Shown here piece after piece: positions 1 through 7,292 of a stretch of 54,004 nt of DNA. Made by a program: the position numbers and the translations under genes. The stretch's first letter is position 1; every line of letters begins with the position of its first letter. The notes under the pieces were generated by a model. It was not told the origin of the DNA and did no database searches. It saw only the letters and a program-made list of their open reading frames with translations. The DNA comes from Tsukamurella pseudospumae (GTDB lineage Bacteria > Actinomycetota > Actinomycetes > Mycobacteriales > Mycobacteriaceae): the NCBI RefSeq assembly GCF_001575205.1, contig NZ_LSRE01000007.1:1-54004 (forward strand). Direction: 5' to 3'.

Positions 1-1
1 G

Positions 2-412
2 CACGCCGGATACCGCACCTACGTCACCACCGCCGCCGACCTGGCCGCCCGCTGCCACAAAGCGGCGATCGAAGGCCGCTGGTCGACGACCATGCGGTTC
101 TTCGCTGGCCCGACGCTGCTCGTCATCGACGAACTCGGCTACCTCCCCTTGCCCGCCGAAGCCGCATCAGCGTTGTTTCAGGTTGTCGCGCAACGGTATC
201 TGAAAACATCGATCGTCATCACCACCAACCGATCGGTCTCCGAATGGGGCGAAGTCCTCGGCGACACCACCGTCGCCGCGGCCATGCTCGACAGGCTCCT
301 ACACCGCTCCGTCGTCCTCAAACTCGACGGCGACAGCTACCGACTACGAGACCACCACGCCCGCAACGAAACCCACCGCACAGCAATCGCACCCAGCCGC
401 CGACCGCTATAA
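2..412 (+). CDS. istB: IS21-family helper ATPase IstB, 3' part
   Basis: The frame is open from the left edge of the window (HAGYRTYVTTAADLAARCH...) and ends at TAA 410-412. IstB is the AAA+ helper ATPase of IS21-type transposition and works with the DDE transposase IstA. Visible are the Walker B-like stretch LLVIDELGYLPL followed by SALFQVVAQRY and SIVITTNRSVSEW, a run typical of IstB/DnaC-like ATPases. The Walker A segment and istA lie outside the window. An internal ATG at 92 is not the true start, because homology-like sequence continues upstream of it. The gene is followed by IS21-style terminal repeats, so this is the right end of the insertion sequence. Confidence 0.9.
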   Translation, partial: HAGYRTYVTTAADLAARCHKAAIEGRWSTTMRFFAGPTLLVIDELGYLPLPAEAASALFQVVAQRYLKTSIVITTNRSVSEWGEVLGDTTVAAAMLDRLLHRSVVLKLDGDSYRLRDHHARNETHRTAIAPSRRPL

Positions 413-435
413 TCCGACCGCACCCAGGTGAGGAA

Positions 436-476
436 TTTCAATGAGCATCACTGGGGACTTTCGATGAGCCTGATCA
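436..476. repeat. IS21-type right-end terminal repeats
   Basis: Two direct copies of TTTC[A/G]ATGAGC occur at 436-446 and 459-469, 23 bp apart, and the segment ends in TGATCA (471-476). IS21-family elements carry multiple terminal repeats and end in ...CA, so 476 is my estimate of the IS boundary. The left end and any target duplication are outside the window. Confidence 0.6.
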
Positions 477-635
477 TGGGTTCGGACCGCGCGGCCGAGA
501 GGTCGTCGTGCGGGCGGTGGACGGTGGCCGCCGCGATGACGGCCGAGGCGATGGCTGCCGCCGCGGTGGGTAGGCTGGACTCGTTTGCCCCCGGCACACC
601 GGTGGGTCGTTTTCGCGTGAGAGCAGGCAGGGACT

Positions 636-674
636 GTGGCTGAGTTCATCTACACCATGAAGACTGAATCGTAA
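636..674 (+). pseudogene. ettA: Severed 5' end of ettA (host half of the integration junction)
   Basis: A GTG at 636 opens MAEFIYTMKTES and stops at TAA 672-674. MAEFIYTMKK is the usual start of actinobacterial EttA, and the intact gene at 11938 begins MSERFIYTMKK. So codons 1-9 here are the original ettA start, and the sequence turns foreign after ATGAAGA (657-663). The leader just upstream has a Shine-Dalgarno-like GAGAGCAGG (619-627). The host promoter of ettA is therefore left driving a 12-codon frame. What is seen: the fragment and the core identity. The integration reading is inference. Confidence 0.85.
645..663. other. attL: left junction of the integrative element
   Basis: The 19 bp at 645-663 match 11950-11968 except at two wobble positions (C/T at the fifth base, C/G at the eleventh). 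The last seven bases, ATGAAGA, are identical, the usual length of a tyrosine recombinase overlap region. Left of the core the sequence is host-like; right of it the EttA reading frame is lost. Confidence 0.75.
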
Positions 675-742
675 CAGAGGTGAGCCTCAAAAATAGTCTT
701 GACCTGTCGATTTGACAATCAAGTACGTCTTATGCTGCAGTC

Positions 743-779
743 ATGACTTGTTCACGATGATCACTATGACTTGTACACG
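743..779 (+). repeat. Left arm-type repeats, candidate integrase/Xis sites
   Basis: Two direct copies of ATGACTTGTNCACG lie at 743-756 and 766-779, 23 bp apart. The same motif recurs at 11848-11861 near the other junction. They start 80-103 bp from the attL core, as expected for arm-type sites of a lambda-like integrase. Binding itself is inference. Confidence 0.6.
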
Positions 780-832
780 TTCGAGGCGCTCGACATCCCA
801 ACTCCGAGGTCGAACCCCCGCGTGTCGAGAGA

Positions 833-869
833 TTCGAGGGTGAGACAAGTGTCTTGTCTCACCCTCGAA
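833..869. terminator. Perfect 17-bp stem hairpin
   Basis: The arms at 833-849 and 853-869 are perfectly complementary around a 3-nt loop (TGT). There is no U-run, as is common for actinobacterial hairpin terminators. It lies between the left arm repeats and the 3' end of the gene at 932-1255. It could stop transcription from the stranded ettA promoter entering the element, and transcription leaving it, or it could bind a regulator. Confidence 0.55.
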
Positions 870-931
870 CGAGCGCTGGAGTCCGATGAGCGGAGTCCTC
901 GGACCGCGAAACGGTGTGGCTCGGCTGTGGC

Positions 932-1255
932 CTAGTTCGCAACGACGGCAGCGAACCGGAAGCCGCTGCCATGGTTCCGGACGTTGCCGTATTGGCACTT
1001 GTTGCTCACCTGCACGACCCTGCGCTTCTCGTAGCTGCCGGACCTCGACCAGTCGAGAGCCCGGAAGGGCGTTCCGCTCAGAGCATCGGACCGCGCCTCT
1101 TCACAGACCGACTTGAGCGGGAAGCCCCACGAGTAGACTCCCTCGCGGGGGGCTGCGGACGCGGCCCCGACGCTTGTCGTCAGCACCGCGCCGCTGAGTG
1201 CAATCGCAGCCGCCATACATGTGGCCATCCGACGGACCGTGGTCGACTTCTTCAT
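932..1255 (-). CDS. Small secreted protein, function unknown
   Basis: The protein has 107 residues. It starts at ATG 1255, chosen because GGGAGGA lies just upstream and because a classic signal peptide follows at once: KK, a hydrophobic stretch (AACMAAAIALSGAVLTT region), then ASAAP as a likely signal peptidase I site. The mature part is about 70 residues, basic, with two cysteines (in SVCEEA and NKCQYG) that could form a disulfide. I do not recognise the family. It stands alone, divergent from the FHA-like gene at 1531, and is the outermost gene on the left of the element. A role outside the cell is inferred only from the signal peptide. Confidence 0.65.
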   Translation of the reverse strand: MKKSTTVRRMATCMAAAIALSGAVLTTSVGAASAAPREGVYSWGFPLKSVCEEARSDALSGTPFRALDWSRSGSYEKRRVVQVSNKCQYGNVRNHGSGFRFAAVVAN

Positions 1256-1530
1256 GGTTCCTCCCAATCCTTGACATCCTGTCCCAACTATTGTTGCTGA
1301 CAATCGGGCGCGTTTCGCTGCTTGAGGGTGGTTACACCCAACCGATGTGGTTTCCGCGGCGACTCATACCGATTCGGGGTTTTGGACAGGGCCTTTGAGC
1401 TTGTACATGGCGACGCTGGGTAGCCGCCGACTCCGCAGGCGTGACAGTCGGAGACGAAGCACGGCGATTGAACTCGTATGGTTGGTCGGAGAGGCACCGT
1501 TTCGGTTGCCGTAGGATTGGAGCGACGAAC

Positions 1531-2223
1531 ATGACAGCGCTGCCTGCGCCCCAGCTGATCGATGCCACGGGGATCTCCGTTCCTCTGAGCAGAGACCGGG
1601 TCACGACGATCGGGCGCGATGCAGACCTCTCGTATTCGGAGAACCAGTTTCTGCATCGTCGCGCGGCAGCGGTCTACTGGTCGGACGGGGCATGGTGGCT
1701 GCGCAACACCGGCGAGTGGATTCCTATCCGTTACGAGCACCGGGACGACCCTCTAGGCAACGTTCTCAGCGTCGGGCAAGCTACCAGAATCACCCGGGTC
1801 GAAACCTTGGTCGTCATCAGGGCGGGTAAGATAGAACATCGGCTGATGATTCGGATTCCCGACGTGCAAACTGGCACATCATCGGTGGAGCTACCACCGC
1901 TGCCCGTCGGTATCGAGACGCTCGGGCCAGGCTCGCTCACGATCGAGCAATTGCAACTCTTGGTTGCGCTGTGTGAACCTATCCTCCGCCAGCCGGGTAC
2001 CGGCATGGCTCAGATCGTCTCGACGAAGGACGCTGCGTGCCGCCTAGACTGGTCGGTGAAGAAGCTCGAGCGGAAGATCGATAATTTGTGTGTCAAGCTG
2101 ACCACCGCGGGAGTTCCCGGACTGGCCCCAGGCCCCTCTGCGAGCAACCGCAGGGTCGTCCTCTGTGAGTGGGCCTTGGCCAGTAGAATCGTGTCTCGCG
2201 ACTCTCTGCGGCTGCTGCCGTGA
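1531..2223 (+). CDS. FHA-like / C-terminal HTH regulator, copy 1
   Basis: The protein has 230 residues; ATG 1531 follows GGATTGGAG. Residues 15-95 read like a divergent FHA domain (TIGRDADLS around 26-34, then FLHRRA with His42, then GAWWLRNTG), but the usual Ser three places before the His is Gln. The C-terminal half (about 120-225) contains a helix-rich module (LDWSVKKLERKIDNLCVKL) that resembles a winged-helix DNA-binding domain. A clear paralogue lies at 3621-4361, with shared blocks such as LSRDRVT, IGRDADLS, LGPGSLT, EQL and DNLC. FHA domains bind phosphothreonine, so I infer that a neighbouring kinase controls it. It converges on kinase 1 with a 36-bp gap. Gene product function is otherwise unknown. 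Confidence 0.7.
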   Translation: MTALPAPQLIDATGISVPLSRDRVTTIGRDADLSYSENQFLHRRAAAVYWSDGAWWLRNTGEWIPIRYEHRDDPLGNVLSVGQATRITRVETLVVIRAGKIEHRLMIRIPDVQTGTSSVELPPLPVGIETLGPGSLTIEQLQLLVALCEPILRQPGTGMAQIVSTKDAACRLDWSVKKLERKIDNLCVKLTTAGVPGLAPGPSASNRRVVLCEWALASRIVSRDSLRLLP

Positions 2224-2259
2224 CTTGTTGTCGCTGAACCGGGTAATTGGTGGCGTCGA

Positions 2260-3582
2260 CTAGTCCCGTTTCCAGTTGGAGCGCACCTCTCGTGCCGCAC
2301 GGAGGAACCGTGTGGCGAAGAAGGCTAAGACAATAACTCCGACCAATGCGGCGATGCCTTGGAGGACTACCTCCGTATCGAGCCACCATCGCCGGCCGGC
2401 TTCGACTGCTTGCCCGTATGCGTCCGCGCCGAACAACACGGCGGCGACTAGGCCCCACATACTCAAGCAAGTGGCAACAAGGAGGAGAGTGAAGCGCCAC
2501 CACAATCGCTCAGGTACCCGAACCGCGCGCGATCGAAAATCGCGTAAGTCTCGCTCCACATTTCGTGATGCCGAACGGCCGATGCCACCGATGATGTTGC
2601 TACCGGACCTCCACGCGTCTTGAATCGCGCTGCTGCCCACTGCAGCTGGCTGCTTGGCTGGCTCCAGTTGCCCATCCGCCGCAGCCGAAGGGGCACCAGT
2701 ACCCGCCGCCCCTTCGGGTGTTATCGCTCCGCGAGCGACCTGGGCGCAGTTGAACTCAGTGGGCGCCTGCGATGCAAGGACGGCGCCCGCAAAGGCGTCC
2801 GAGAACGCCGTACATGTCTCGTACCTATGGGTAGGGTCCTTTGACAGAGCCCGCCGGACGACAGTATCGAGTGGTCCAGCGGCACCTGTGAGTGGTCGTG
2901 GATCAGCGTGTGCCTGCGCGTACAACAATGCGGCGACGGAGTCCGCGCGAAACAATGGGGCGCCGGACAGATACTGGTAGACCGTGCACGCCAAGGCGTA
3001 CTGGTCTGATGCCGCGCTCGGCTGGCCACCCTGCACCAATTCCGGAGCGAGATACGCCGCTGAACCAACGACGGCGTCTGCGGAAGTCATCCGGGTCTCA
3101 TCCAGCACGCGGGAGATTCCGAAGTCCAATAGCGTGACTCGTGCGATTGACCCATCCGTAGCGGTGCTCACGGCGATGTTGGCCGGCTTGATGTCGCGGT
3201 GAACGACGCCCATGGAGTGGGCGTAGTCGATCGCCTCACTCAGCTCACCAAGCACGTTCATCACGTCGCGTGGTTCTACAACGCTCCCGTCGAGGGACAC
3301 TGCATCGGGTATGTAGCGCATGGTGTACCAGGGAACGCCACGCGTGACCCCGTAGTCGTAAACCGTGATGATCCCCGGGTGATCCAAACCTGCAGCCGTC
3401 CGCGCCTCGGTCGCGAAGCGTCTGAGGAACTGCGCGTCGGTGGACCCGACGGCCATTAACTTCATCGCTTCGAGGCGCTGCAGGCGGTCGTTCTCGACGA
3501 GGAACACCTGTCCCATACCTCCTCGCCCAACTTCGTCAACGACGCGGTATCCAGCGAACTGAGTACCAGGCTCGAGATTCAC
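2260..3582 (-). CDS. Membrane Ser/Thr protein kinase 1 (PknB-like)
   Basis: The protein has 440 residues. GTG 3582 is chosen because GGAAGGTGGAA precedes it and the kinase fold begins at once; a 77-residue upstream extension overlaps the previous gene and looks spurious. Hanks-type motifs are intact: glycine loop GRGGMG (19-24), Lys41, HRDIKPAN with catalytic Asp130, DFG 153-155, APE 179-181. After a linker, the C-terminus has two hydrophobic helices (about 363-385 and 404-425) with only a short loop between them, so there is no sizeable outer sensor. It lies 38 bp downstream of FHA-like copy 2 and is the last gene of the kinase operon. It probably phosphorylates Ser/Thr on partners such as the FHA-like proteins (inference). 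Confidence 0.9.
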   Translation of the reverse strand: MNLEPGTQFAGYRVVDEVGRGGMGQVFLVENDRLQRLEAMKLMAVGSTDAQFLRRFATEARTAAGLDHPGIITVYDYGVTRGVPWYTMRYIPDAVSLDGSVVEPRDVMNVLGELSEAIDYAHSMGVVHRDIKPANIAVSTATDGSIARVTLLDFGISRVLDETRMTSADAVVGSAAYLAPELVQGGQPSAASDQYALACTVYQYLSGAPLFRADSVAALLYAQAHADPRPLTGAAGPLDTVVRRALSKDPTHRYETCTAFSDAFAGAVLASQAPTEFNCAQVARGAITPEGAAGTGAPSAAADGQLEPAKQPAAVGSSAIQDAWRSGSNIIGGIGRSASRNVERDLRDFRSRAVRVPERLWWRFTLLLVATCLSMWGLVAAVLFGADAYGQAVEAGRRWWLDTEVVLQGIAALVGVIVLAFFATRFLRAAREVRSNWKRD

Positions 3583-3620
3583 ACTTCCACCTTCCGGTCC
3601 GTCCTGTCGTGCAGCCAGGC

Positions 3621-4361
3621 TCACTGATCTTCGCCATCGCGTCTCGGGTGCAGAGGCCCGTTCACAGTGGACAAGTCCAATAGCCGTACGGAGTCTGTCG
3701 AGATGATGCGCGTCGCCAGCGCCCACTCTAGGAGTGCGATCCGACGGTTCGTCGCGGGTACCCCAGTTTCCGAGACGAGTCCCGCTACCCCCGCTGTCGC
3801 GAGCTTCCCGCACAGATTGTCCAGCTTGCGACGAAGTTTTGCCGAACTCCAGCCCAGCCGGTCCTCGACGGCGCGCATCGAGCGGATTCGGTCTATGCCC
3901 ACGCCGGGGGCGAGCAAGAGCGGTTCGCAGAACGCGACAAGCATCGCGAGCTGCTCCAAGGTCAGAGATCCGGGGCCCAAGGTGCTCGTGCCGGGGGAAA
4001 GCCCAACCGATTCGGTTCGTCGATGCTCGCGGTGGTCTGGGATCCTCACAACCACCTCGTACTCCGTGCCGCCTGCGCGAAACACGAGATGCGTCACGCG
4101 GCTGCTGAGCCGCATCGCCTGGCCCACGTCGAGTATGGAGCTGAGTGCCTCAGCCGCAGCGCAATATCGGACGGGGATCCAGGCTCCCACGTTCTCGATC
4201 CACCAGCCGTCATCGCGCCAGTAGATGTCGATGAGACGCCGGTGCAGAAAGTTGTTGCCGGGGAACGAGAGATCGGCATCGCGACCGATTGAGGTCACCC
4301 GGTCACGCGAGAGCGGGACGACGCTCCCGACGAGGTCATCAAGATGCGGCACTGCCTTCAT
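3621..4361 (-). CDS. FHA-like / C-terminal HTH regulator, copy 2
   Basis: The protein has 246 residues and starts at ATG 4361, with AGGA just upstream. Its layout matches the paralogue at 1531: an FHA-like N-terminus (SIGRDADLS, Gly-Arg at 26-27, FLHRR with His40, Asn in place of the usual Ser at -3), and a C-terminal helical module (LGWSSAKLRRKLDNLCGKL) that looks like a DNA-binding winged helix. It sits between two kinase genes, 19 bp after kinase 2 and 38 bp before kinase 1, so all three are surely co-transcribed. The arrangement recalls EmbR/PknH, where an FHA-containing regulator is a kinase substrate, but the domain order here is reversed. Target promoters are unknown. Confidence 0.7.
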   Translation of the reverse strand: MKAVPHLDDLVGSVVPLSRDRVTSIGRDADLSFPGNNFLHRRLIDIYWRDDGWWIENVGAWIPVRYCAAAEALSSILDVGQAMRLSSRVTHLVFRAGGTEYEVVVRIPDHREHRRTESVGLSPGTSTLGPGSLTLEQLAMLVAFCEPLLLAPGVGIDRIRSMRAVEDRLGWSSAKLRRKLDNLCGKLATAGVAGLVSETGVPATNRRIALLEWALATRIISTDSVRLLDLSTVNGPLHPRRDGEDQ

Positions 4362-4380
4362 TGTCCTGGAATTGCGGTCG

Positions 4381-6567
4381 TCACGGCAATGACCCGAGGA
4401 GCTTGTACTGTGCTGCGATGCCCTGAAGCGCATCAGTCTTCTGAAAGCTGCCCAGACCCGCCATGTACCGCCCCCTGTGTACGCGGCACACGTAGTACTG
4501 CCGAACGGAGCCATCAGATCGTGCCTCGGGGGTTTCGGTGCACGAGGCGGTCACTCGATTTAGTCCTGGTACGCCGAAGTTCCTGACCCCACCCGCGGTG
4601 CGGTCCGAGACGAATCCCGCGAACATCCGCCCGGCCTGGGTCGCATCTTTGGCGCGGAAGATGACACTGTTGCCATTCTGGGTGGACCCGACGAGGTCGA
4701 CTCCGTACTCGTCCAGGGTCTGCTTAGTCAAGTAGCTTCCTTGATTCAATGCCCAACCCCGAGCGGAGACGTATCCGTCGCCCGCTGAGATGCCGGGTGA
4801 AAAACCCTGGTCCGAATTAGTGTCCACCTTGTTGGGCAGCGTAGCGCTCATAACCCCATCGCGGTCCATCGGAACACGAGGGATCTCGGGCGAGGACGTC
4901 GGAACGGGCGTCGGCCTGTACTCAGCCGATCGCTTCTCCTGCATCGTCAGCGCTTTTGCGACAATCTTCGCCGCGCCACCGCTGTCCGCTCCCGACGCAC
5001 CTGCCACCACGAGCAGATCGCCGACCTTGATTGCAGCAGTTAGGGTGCGTACAGGCACCTTTTTCCCAGAGCCATCTGGGCTGTCCACCGAGAGCAGTTC
5101 GTCCAGGATCGTCACGGTGTTGCCGGCGCCCTTCAACGATGCGTCTGTGCTTGGTTTCGCCCCCACCGCGCGCAAGGCCAGATCGGCCGCTTCCGCAGTG
5201 CGAAAGCGGAGCATGCCCACCCGCAGGACTCTGTTGGCAGCGTCTCCCATGGCATCCACCGACACTGCGACGTACCCTGCAGTCATCTTGATCGCCCTGA
5301 GTGCGCTCGCCTGCTCTTGGTTGAACAACCGTGCGGTCGTCTGATATCCAAACTTGGCGGTTGACACGACCGGCCCGCTGACCTCCTGGTAGTTCTGGCC
5401 GTCCGTGGTCGTGTCGAACCGGTACTGAAAGTCCGAATCAACCTCCCACGGGGCTACGACGGCGTCCGTCATGTTGAGTGACTCTTGTTGCCAGGCGTCA
5501 GATTCGGTCCGCGCGACCACAGTGCGCGGCGCGGTGCCGAAGTTGCCAGTATCAAGCGCTGGCTCGCCCACTGTTGCTTGGCCAGCCACGCGCTGTGACC
5601 CCCAGCCCAGCGGGCCGACCAGGACCACGGCTGTCGTCAATAGGAGCGCGACAACACACATGGCCGCAACGGCGCGCCATCGCAGCCCGTAACGACGCGA
5701 AGTCCACTCAGTATGCCGGTGAGGCACACCCCCGCCACTCAGAGCGGATGCAAGTGCGGAGGCGAAGTCTGCCGTGGACCGGTACCGCATGTTCGGACTC
5801 TTGGCCATTCCTTTGGCGAGGACGGCATCGACGGCTTCAGACAGACCGGGTCTGCGCGCGGAGGCTGACGGCGGAGGCGTGTGAAGGTGATCGATCATCA
5901 GCGCCGCAGGAGCGGCGACGCGATAGGGTAGACTCCCTGTGAGCATTTCGAACGCCGAACATGCCATCGAGTACTGGTCCGAGCGCGGATCTGCACCGTC
6001 GCCGTGAATCACCTCCGGAGCCAGATACGCAAGCGTGCCGACCATGCCTCGCGTCTCGGTCAAGCCACTGGTCAGTTCCGTCATCGTCGCGACACCAAAG
6101 TCCGCGAGTTTCACGACCGCCGGGCGGTCGCCGTCGAGCAGCGTGAGAATATTGGCAGGTTTGATGTCTCTATGCACCAGCCCGTACCTCGACCACACGA
6201 ACTCCAGTGCCTCAGCGATTGGCCTCACGATATCGATGACCTGACACGGATCCAGAGCGCCATTTCTGCGAATGAGGCTGAGTACGTCCGGGCCATCGAT
6301 GAACTCAGAAGTCATCCATAGTCTGTCGGACGCAGTACCTGAGTCGAACACGGTCACGATATTGGGGTGCGACACTGTAGCGAGCATCGCCGCTTCTCGA
6401 TGGAATCGAGCCCGGTATACCTCGTCTCGTGCGAGCGCCGGCATCAACAGCTTGAGCGCTTCCATCCGGGGCAGACGTGGATGCCGCACCAGGAAGACCT
6501 CACCCATCGCACCACGTCCGAGCGGCCTGATCACCGTGTAGTCCGACAAACCCACCACTGCCCCCAT
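4381..6567 (-). CDS. Transmembrane Ser/Thr kinase 2 with large outer domain
   Basis: The protein has 728 residues. Kinase domain: GRGAMG (17-22), Lys39, HRDIKPAN with Asp134, DFG 156-158, activation segment with TSGLTETRGMVGT, APE 183-185. One transmembrane helix spans about 299-320. The remaining 400 residues lie outside the membrane; the start LDTGNFGTAPR...VAPWEVD resembles the DUF7373 lipoprotein family of Mycobacteriales (recognition from memory, moderate). Near the C-terminus are cysteines in ASCTETPE and YYVCRVH. It is the classic receptor-kinase layout: outer ligand domain, inner kinase. It follows the DUF732-type secreted gene by 72 bp and precedes FHA-like copy 2 by 19 bp. The start ATG 6567 has a weak ribosome site; GTG codons slightly downstream are alternatives. 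Confidence 0.9.
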   Translation of the reverse strand: MGAVVGLSDYTVIRPLGRGAMGEVFLVRHPRLPRMEALKLLMPALARDEVYRARFHREAAMLATVSHPNIVTVFDSGTASDRLWMTSEFIDGPDVLSLIRRNGALDPCQVIDIVRPIAEALEFVWSRYGLVHRDIKPANILTLLDGDRPAVVKLADFGVATMTELTSGLTETRGMVGTLAYLAPEVIHGDGADPRSDQYSMACSAFEMLTGSLPYRVAAPAALMIDHLHTPPPSASARRPGLSEAVDAVLAKGMAKSPNMRYRSTADFASALASALSGGGVPHRHTEWTSRRYGLRWRAVAAMCVVALLLTTAVVLVGPLGWGSQRVAGQATVGEPALDTGNFGTAPRTVVARTESDAWQQESLNMTDAVVAPWEVDSDFQYRFDTTTDGQNYQEVSGPVVSTAKFGYQTTARLFNQEQASALRAIKMTAGYVAVSVDAMGDAANRVLRVGMLRFRTAEAADLALRAVGAKPSTDASLKGAGNTVTILDELLSVDSPDGSGKKVPVRTLTAAIKVGDLLVVAGASGADSGGAAKIVAKALTMQEKRSAEYRPTPVPTSSPEIPRVPMDRDGVMSATLPNKVDTNSDQGFSPGISAGDGYVSARGWALNQGSYLTKQTLDEYGVDLVGSTQNGNSVIFRAKDATQAGRMFAGFVSDRTAGGVRNFGVPGLNRVTASCTETPEARSDGSVRQYYVCRVHRGRYMAGLGSFQKTDALQGIAAQYKLLGSLP

Positions 6568-6639
6568 CGCCAGATCACGTGAGTACCCGATTCGGTCGGC
6601 CGAACGCTGTCCGAGCGAATCAGTTCCATTGTGGACACA

Positions 6640-6975
6640 TCAGAGATACCACGGGCAGTAGACGCGCGTTGCGGCCCCTGCGAAGTACGAGGCGTTGTAC
6701 GGCGTGAGGCCTGCTTGCCTGTTGAGCTTGTTCACGATGACCTGCAACGAGACTCCGTCGCGTCGATCCGCGCAAACCGCCTTTCCGATGCGAACCGCGG
6801 TCGCACCTCCATCCTTCGCGACGATGCCCTGAGCGCGCAGCACGGTCAGAAACGCCTGGTCCTGCGCAGTAAACGCATTGGCCGGCCCGCCGCCTGCGAG
6901 TGCCACACCGCCCGCGGCCACCGTCGCGATGAGCGCTCCGCGAGCGATCCGACCGATCTCTGTCATCTTCGTCAT
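6640..6975 (-). CDS. Small secreted DUF732-type protein
   Basis: The protein has 111 residues; ATG 6975 follows AAGGAGCAGGAACAG. A signal peptide is clear (hydrophobic LIATVAAGGVALAGG, cleavage near ANAF). The mature part shows the DUF732 pattern: AFLTVLRAQGI, then a GKAVCADRRDG block, and a C-terminal AATRVYCPWYL with the second conserved Cys. DUF732 proteins are small secreted, disulfide-bonded proteins common in mycobacteria, with no settled function. It is first in the leftward operon, directly ahead of the receptor-like kinase 2, so it could be a ligand or a partner of the outer domain (inference). A strong promoter lies 130 bp upstream. Confidence 0.8.
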   Translation of the reverse strand: MTKMTEIGRIARGALIATVAAGGVALAGGGPANAFTAQDQAFLTVLRAQGIVAKDGGATAVRIGKAVCADRRDGVSLQVIVNKLNRQAGLTPYNASYFAGAATRVYCPWYL

Positions 6976-7108
6976 CTGTTCCTGCTCCTTCTCTGCGGTG
7001 CGCAGTTGTTTGCGAACCGCACCAACAGGATCGCAGCGGATCTCGCTCAAGCTGGCATTCCGGGTGGAAGCACCCACCGGACAAGTAAAGATACACCACT
7101 CCGAATTT

Positions 7109-7137
7109 ATGATAATCAACTCTCGACAGAGTGTCAA
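7109..7137 (-). promoter_or_regulatory. Promoter of the kinase operon
   Basis: Read on the minus strand: TTGACA (7137-7132), 17-bp spacer, TATCAT (7114-7109). This is close to a textbook vegetative promoter and is unusual in so GC-rich a genome. The spacer contains CTCT-N4-AGAG, a possible operator. It would start transcription near 7102, giving a leader of about 125 nt before the DUF732-type gene. Confidence 0.6.
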
Positions 7138-7200
7138 GCCAGGTAGGCGCGCGACTATCGATGGTCGAGGGGCGCAACACGAAGCAACGGCCCAGCTGTC

Positions 7201-7223
7201 CGCCTGATCGCCGAAATCAGGCG
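7201..7223 (-). terminator. Hairpin downstream of the integrase gene
   Basis: CGCCTGAT (7201-7208) pairs with ATCAGGCG (7216-7223) around a 7-nt loop. It lies about 70 bp past the integrase stop, and upstream of the kinase operon promoter. It probably isolates the two units. The rest of the 317-bp stretch 6976-7292 holds only the promoter. Confidence 0.45.
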
Positions 7224-7292
7224 AGTCTCTCCTTTGCCGTATGCGGGCGGTTGAGGCCGTGAGGAAGTCAATCAGGGCACAGCACCGGGATT

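Noticed and set aside
428-649. Short frames on both strands before the ettA fragment
   Set aside because: They span the IS end and the host promoter region and resemble no protein.
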